Shown here: positions 6,393 through 9,214 of the stretch, in pieces
Layout: each line of letters opens with the position of its first letter
Numbering within the stretch: position 1 is the first letter of the stretch
Assembly (NCBI GenBank): GCA_031423755.1
Contig: JANPGC010000104.1
Coordinates: forward strand, 1-9,214
Direction: 5' to 3'
DNA: 9,214 nt
Source of the DNA: JANMEX01 sp031423755
GTDB lineage: Bacteria > Pseudomonadota > Alphaproteobacteria > Rhizobiales > Rhizobiaceae
Notes under the pieces: generated by a model
Told to the model about the DNA's origin: nothing
Databases searched by the model: none
What the model saw: the letters and a program-made list of their open reading frames with translations, nothing else
Program-made: the position numbers and the translations under genes

Positions 6393-7649
6393 ATGTTCGC
6401 TTCCAATTTGCTGCCGCTCGGACTTCTCGTCGCGATCAATCTCGGGTTGATCTGGTTCCTGATGGGCGCGCCGATTGGCACGCGCACGGTGGTCGTCACA
6501 AGGCGCATTGCAGCCTCTCCCGAAAAGCTGTGGTCCGCGCTTTATCCGCTTGGCGAGAATGCGCTGTGGGATGGCTCCTATTTGTCCGTGGATCAGAAAT
6601 CAGCCGACACGGCAGACATCGCCATTGCCTTTGATGGCCGTGACGGGGAGCCGATTCGCAGGGTGGTCCGGTTTGACGCTGTCGAGCCCTTCAAGACCTT
6701 TACCATGCGCACAATTGACGACACGTCGCTGCATGGCAGCTTCTGGGCCAATCACAGCGAAACAGTGATGCTTGAGCCGGATGGTGCGGCGACGCTTGTT
6801 ACTGTCCGGGAAACCGACAAATACCGTGGTTTTGCCTTTCTCGGGTTCCGCTACTTCAAGAACCGTCGCCATATGCATGCCCTTTCGCAATGGGCGCTGA
6901 CTGGCTCATACAAGAGCAACGGCATTTTTGAGAAACTGCCGACGCAAATTGCGATGGCCGTTTTCTCGGCGCTCATCCTGTGGCCGTTTTTCGGGCTGAC
7001 CAAGGCCGGATTGATGCTGTCGGCGGTGCTTACGGCAGTGGTGGTTCTGCATGAGGCAGGCCACATGTTCGCCTTCCGGGCCATGGGTCACAAAACCGCC
7101 CGCATGATCATCATTCCGTTCCTTGGCGGCGTGGCGCTTGGCGGTCGGCCGTACAACAGCCATTTCGAGGTTGGCTTCTCGGCCTTGATGGGCGCGGGTT
7201 TTTCGGTGTTTCCGGTCATTGCGGCGATCAGCCTTTACGCGCCGCTGAACGATGCGGGCTACCATGCCACCGCAGCAATCGTTGGAGCTTTTGGCACCAT
7301 TGGGGCGATTTTCAACCTTGGCAATCTTGTTCCAGTGTGGAAGTTCGATGGCGGGCAGGTGATCAGGCAGGTGTTCCGCAGCCGTGCGGGGCAGGGCATC
7401 GCGTCATTCGTGCTGCTGGCCGGACTGCTGTTTGTCGGCAAACTTGGCGGCTTCAGCAATCAGGCGCTGATGGTCGTTGGCGTGGTGTTCTCGATCCTGT
7501 CGATTGTCACCAACGGCACCGGCGTCAAGCCTCGCCATGCGCTAAACCCGATGACATCGGTGGAGCGTGCGCTGGTGTTCTGCGGGCTGCTGGCAGCGTT
7601 CTCTGCTCATGCGGCGGGGGCTGTCTGGGGCTTTACCTTCTATCTCTGA
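6393..7649 (+). CDS. Membrane protein: N-terminal SRPBCC-like domain fused to a site-2-type (M50) zinc metalloprotease
   Basis: The protein has 418 residues. A membrane helix (about 5-24) precedes a soluble domain (about 30-170) that looks like a SRPBCC/polyketide-cyclase fold: VTRRIAASPEKLWSAL at its start, a mixed strand region, and a closing helix FKNRRHMHALSQWA. A multi-helix membrane region (about 184-417) follows. It carries the M50 zinc motif HEAGH (220-224; His220, Glu221, His224) and the second motif NLVPVWKFDGG (311-321; Asp319 as the third zinc ligand). These residues are all intact, so an active intramembrane protease is expected. The ATG at 6393 has AGGGG 7 nt upstream; an ATG at 6388 is out of frame. 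The substrate is unknown. The 332-residue gene upstream is in the same orientation. The last 17 bp overlap the end of lipB on the other strand. The protease call is strong; the SRPBCC call rests on pattern only. Confidence 0.88.
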   Translation: MFASNLLPLGLLVAINLGLIWFLMGAPIGTRTVVVTRRIAASPEKLWSALYPLGENALWDGSYLSVDQKSADTADIAIAFDGRDGEPIRRVVRFDAVEPFKTFTMRTIDDTSLHGSFWANHSETVMLEPDGAATLVTVRETDKYRGFAFLGFRYFKNRRHMHALSQWALTGSYKSNGIFEKLPTQIAMAVFSALILWPFFGLTKAGLMLSAVLTAVVVLHEAGHMFAFRAMGHKTARMIIIPFLGGVALGGRPYNSHFEVGFSALMGAGFSVFPVIAAISLYAPLNDAGYHATAAIVGAFGTIGAIFNLGNLVPVWKFDGGQVIRQVFRSRAGQGIASFVLLAGLLFVGKLGGFSNQALMVVGVVFSILSIVTNGTGVKPRHALNPMTSVERALVFCGLLAAFSAHAAGAVWGFTFYL

Positions 7650-8379
7650 CGGCGACCGGGCCGAACACATCCGAGAACGCCTCGAACAGCGCCAGGTCCG
7701 CATCCTCCATCGTTATTGGCAGGCCAAGGTCGACCAAACTGGTCACGCCATGAGCAGCGATCCCGCAAGGGATAATGCCGTCGAAATGCGACAGTTCCAG
7801 TTCGACGTTCAGCGATATGCCGTGGAATGACACCCATTTGCGCAGGCGTATGCCGATTGCGGCGATTTTGTCTTCAGCGGGTAAGCCGGGTGAAATCCCG
7901 GCTTTGTCAGGTCGAACCACCCAGACGCCGACGCGGTCCTCGCGCACCTCGCCGTGAACCGAAAAATGCGCCAGCGCCTTGATGATCCAGGTCTCCAGCG
8001 CGCCGACAAAGGCGCGGACATCTTCCTTGCGCCGTTTCAGATCAAGCATCACATAGGCGACGCGCTGACCGGGGCCGTGATAGGTGTATTCGCCGCCACG
8101 GCCCGCCTGATACACCGGGAACCGGCCGGGTGTGATCAGGTCCTTCGCTTCAGCGCTGGTGCCAGCGGTGTAGAGAGGCGGGTGTTCGACCAGCCACACC
8201 AGTTCACCCGCCGTTCCCGCCCGAATGGCGTCGGCCCGCGCCTCCATGAAGGCAAGCGCATCAGGGTAGGGCATCAGGCCTTCGGCGACGAGCCATTCCA
8301 CCGGTTCGCCAGATGTGACCGGCCAAAAGCCGGAGCTGAGATTCTGCCGCAAGCGAGCATTGACTGGTTGATCGTTCAT
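7633..8379 (-). CDS. lipB: Lipoyl(octanoyl) transferase
   Basis: LipB transfers the octanoyl group from acyl carrier protein to the lipoyl lysine of proteins such as GcvH and the E2 subunits, the first step of lipoate assembly. The 248 residues contain LVEHPPLYTAGTSA (about 63-76), the signature GRGGEYTYHGPGQ (93-105), EDKIAAIGIRLRKWVSFHG with catalytic Lys171, and IIPCGI with catalytic Cys205. Length and the rhizobial-type N-terminal extension look normal. The ATG at 8379 is the most upstream start in this frame, but it has no good ribosome binding site (AAAGG is 14 nt away), so translation may be leaderless or start slightly elsewhere. The TAA end overlaps the convergent protease gene by 17 bp. 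The gene is functionally related to gcvH in this window. Confidence 0.97.
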   Translation of the reverse strand: MNDQPVNARLRQNLSSGFWPVTSGEPVEWLVAEGLMPYPDALAFMEARADAIRAGTAGELVWLVEHPPLYTAGTSAEAKDLITPGRFPVYQAGRGGEYTYHGPGQRVAYVMLDLKRRKEDVRAFVGALETWIIKALAHFSVHGEVREDRVGVWVVRPDKAGISPGLPAEDKIAAIGIRLRKWVSFHGISLNVELELSHFDGIIPCGIAAHGVTSLVDLGLPITMEDADLALFEAFSDVFGPVAVRDRR

Positions 8380-8470
8380 GGGCTGGATATGGACCTTTCT
8401 GTTTATCCCGTCCAGTTTTGCTGAATTCCTGATTGGCAGCGGACTATTTGCGGCGCGGTTCTTTATGGGC

Positions 8471-8498
8471 TTGTTTCGGCAAATTCGATTTGCTACAT
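8471..8498 (+). promoter_or_regulatory. Probable promoter of tRNA-Leu
   Basis: TTGTTT (8471-8476), a 16-nt spacer and CTACAT (8493-8498) fit the alphaproteobacterial housekeeping promoter pattern (TTGAC then CTATAT-like) and end 37 nt before the tRNA. The spacer is almost filled by a perfect inverted repeat, GCAAAT-TCG-ATTTGC (8479-8493). The rest of the gap between lipB and the tRNA shows nothing else I can name. Confidence 0.45.
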
Positions 8499-8535
8499 GG
8501 CCGACGCCGGACTACCAGCCGGCATTCTGGTGTGT

Positions 8536-8620
8536 GCGGTCGTGGCGGAATTGGTAGACGCGCAGCGTTGAGGTCGCTGTGGGGCAACTCGTGGAAGTTC
8601 GAGTCTTCTCGACCGCACCA
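8536..8620 (+). tRNA. tRNA-Leu (anticodon GAG)
   Basis: The acceptor arms GCGGTCG (8536-8542) and CGACCGC (8610-8616) pair perfectly and are followed by A and an encoded CCA. The D arm (GCGG...AATTGGTAGA) is normal. The anticodon stem CAGCG/CGCTG encloses TTGAGGT, which puts the anticodon GAG at 8570-8572. A long variable arm (GGGGCAACTC), typical of class II leucine tRNAs, and a T arm with TTCGAGT follow. It reads CUC and CUU codons. I see no strong terminator downstream. Confidence 0.97.
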
Positions 8621-8663
8621 TTCCCTTTCCTGAATTGATGTCGAAGCTGTGATTAGCGAATCC

Positions 8664-8679
8664 GGTCAATATGTTGACC
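8664..8679. other. 16-bp inverted repeat upstream of mgtE (possible operator or hairpin)
   Basis: GGTCAA-TATG-TTGACC has perfect 6-bp arms and lies between the tRNA and mgtE, 76 nt before the mgtE start. The right arm TTGACC resembles a -35 hexamer, but no convincing -10 follows at the right spacing. It could be a regulator site for mgtE. There is no T-run after it, so a tRNA terminator is unlikely. The remainder of the 135-bp gap shows only the mgtE ribosome binding site. Confidence 0.35.
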
Positions 8680-8755
8680 AGATGGTTAAATCCTTTGTCA
8701 CAAGCTGTTTTTCGGTCTAAGCGATCTTACCCGTCCAGCCTCCGGGAGCGCAGCT

Positions 8756-9208
8756 TTGGCCGATCACAACCATTTGGAACAGGACGACGCGGCGCTTGCG
8801 CCGGGTGCGCAGCTTTATGACGATGATGGCGTCGTCCGCTCCAGCTATCTTGCGCACATTGGCGCTGCGATTGCCGACCGCGACACGCTGACGCTGCGGC
8901 GCGAGGTTGCCGAGTTCCATGAATCCGAGCTGGCGGATCTTATTGAAGCGCTCAACCAGGAACAGCGTCTCGCTTTGGTGCGGCTGCTTGGCAAGGAATT
9001 CGACCTTGCCGCGCTGACGGAGGTTGACGAGGCGATCCGTCTTGAGATCGTCGATGCGCTGCCGAACGAAGACCTTGCCGTTGCCGTGCAGGAGCTGGAT
9101 TCGGACGATGCGGTCTATATTCTTGAGGACATGGACGCCGTGGATCAGGAGGAAATCCTCTCCCGGCTGCCGCACGAAGAGCGGATTATCCTTCAACGCG
9201 CGTTGTAG
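8756..9208 (+). CDS. mgtE: Magnesium transporter MgtE, N-terminal regulatory domain; frame closed early by an in-frame TAG
   Basis: MgtE is a homodimeric Mg2+ channel whose cytosolic N-domain and CBS domains sense Mg2+. The 150 visible residues cover the N-terminal superhelical domain: ALYDDDG-like QLYDDDGVVRS (about 19-29), HESELADLIEALNQEQRLAL (55-74), LTEVDEAIRLEIVDALP (87-103) and VQELDSDDAVYILEDMD (111-127). The start is a TTG at 8756 with GGGAG 7 nt upstream. Typical MgtE proteins have about 450 residues and continue after RAL with x-YPE-x-SAG. Here RAL is followed by TAG and then TAT CCG (Tyr-Pro), so the frame resumes the family sequence directly after the stop. The CBS domains and five membrane helices would lie beyond the window. 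Either the gene carries a nonsense mutation or the end of the sequence has an error. Confidence 0.85.
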   Translation: MADHNHLEQDDAALAPGAQLYDDDGVVRSSYLAHIGAAIADRDTLTLRREVAEFHESELADLIEALNQEQRLALVRLLGKEFDLAALTEVDEAIRLEIVDALPNEDLAVAVQELDSDDAVYILEDMDAVDQEEILSRLPHEERIILQRAL

Positions 9209-9214
9209 TATCCG

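Noticed and set aside
8433..8633. Small 66-codon open frame across the tRNA
   Set aside because: The product (GGIGRRAALRSLWGNSWKF...) is the familiar artefact of translating a tRNA-Leu gene; it spans the tRNA at 8536-8620.

Overview
The window reads as ordinary alphaproteobacterial chromosome, most likely Hyphomicrobiales (Rhizobiales). The base composition is moderately GC-rich. The LipB, GcvT and MgtE proteins resemble rhizobial versions as I remember them, and the gcvT-gcvH-gcvP order sits behind a tandem glycine riboswitch. I see no insertion sequence, integrase, CRISPR array or phage gene. The genus cannot be fixed from the sequence alone.

Left part, minus strand (1-3448). The glycine cleavage operon runs right to left: gcvT (TTG start), gcvH, then the first 554 codons of gcvP, which leaves the window at its left edge. 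The leader carries a two-aptamer glycine riboswitch. Just before gcvT it has a strong hairpin and a ribosome binding site that can pair over 8 bp with the 3' part of the second aptamer, which suggests translational control by glycine.

Next, still minus strand (3449-5093), is a two-gene unit. It encodes a four-helix membrane cytochrome b and a Tat-exported, probably lipid-anchored molybdopterin oxidoreductase of the sulfite oxidase/MsrP superfamily. The genes are one base apart, so they probably form one periplasmic redox system whose substrate is unknown.

A divergent intergenic region with two neat inverted repeats leads to two plus-strand genes. The first encodes a 332-residue protein I do not recognise, built from an internal duplication with four helix-DG-helix units. 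The second encodes a membrane protein with an N-terminal SRPBCC-like domain fused to a site-2-type (M50) zinc protease. The last 17 bp of the protease gene overlap the end of convergent lipB. LipB makes the octanoyl-GcvH intermediate from which lipoyl groups are built, so it is functionally tied to the gcv operon.

Right end, plus strand: tRNA-Leu(GAG) with a recognisable promoter, a 16-bp palindrome, and the 5' part of a magnesium transporter gene (mgtE). The mgtE frame is stopped by an in-frame TAG at a point where the family normally continues. The window ends six bases later, so a broken gene and a sequence error cannot be told apart here.

The most unusual items are the duplicated-repeat unknown protein, its SRPBCC-protease neighbour, the riboswitch expression platform and the mgtE stop. 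I found no clear evidence of a completely new multi-gene system.
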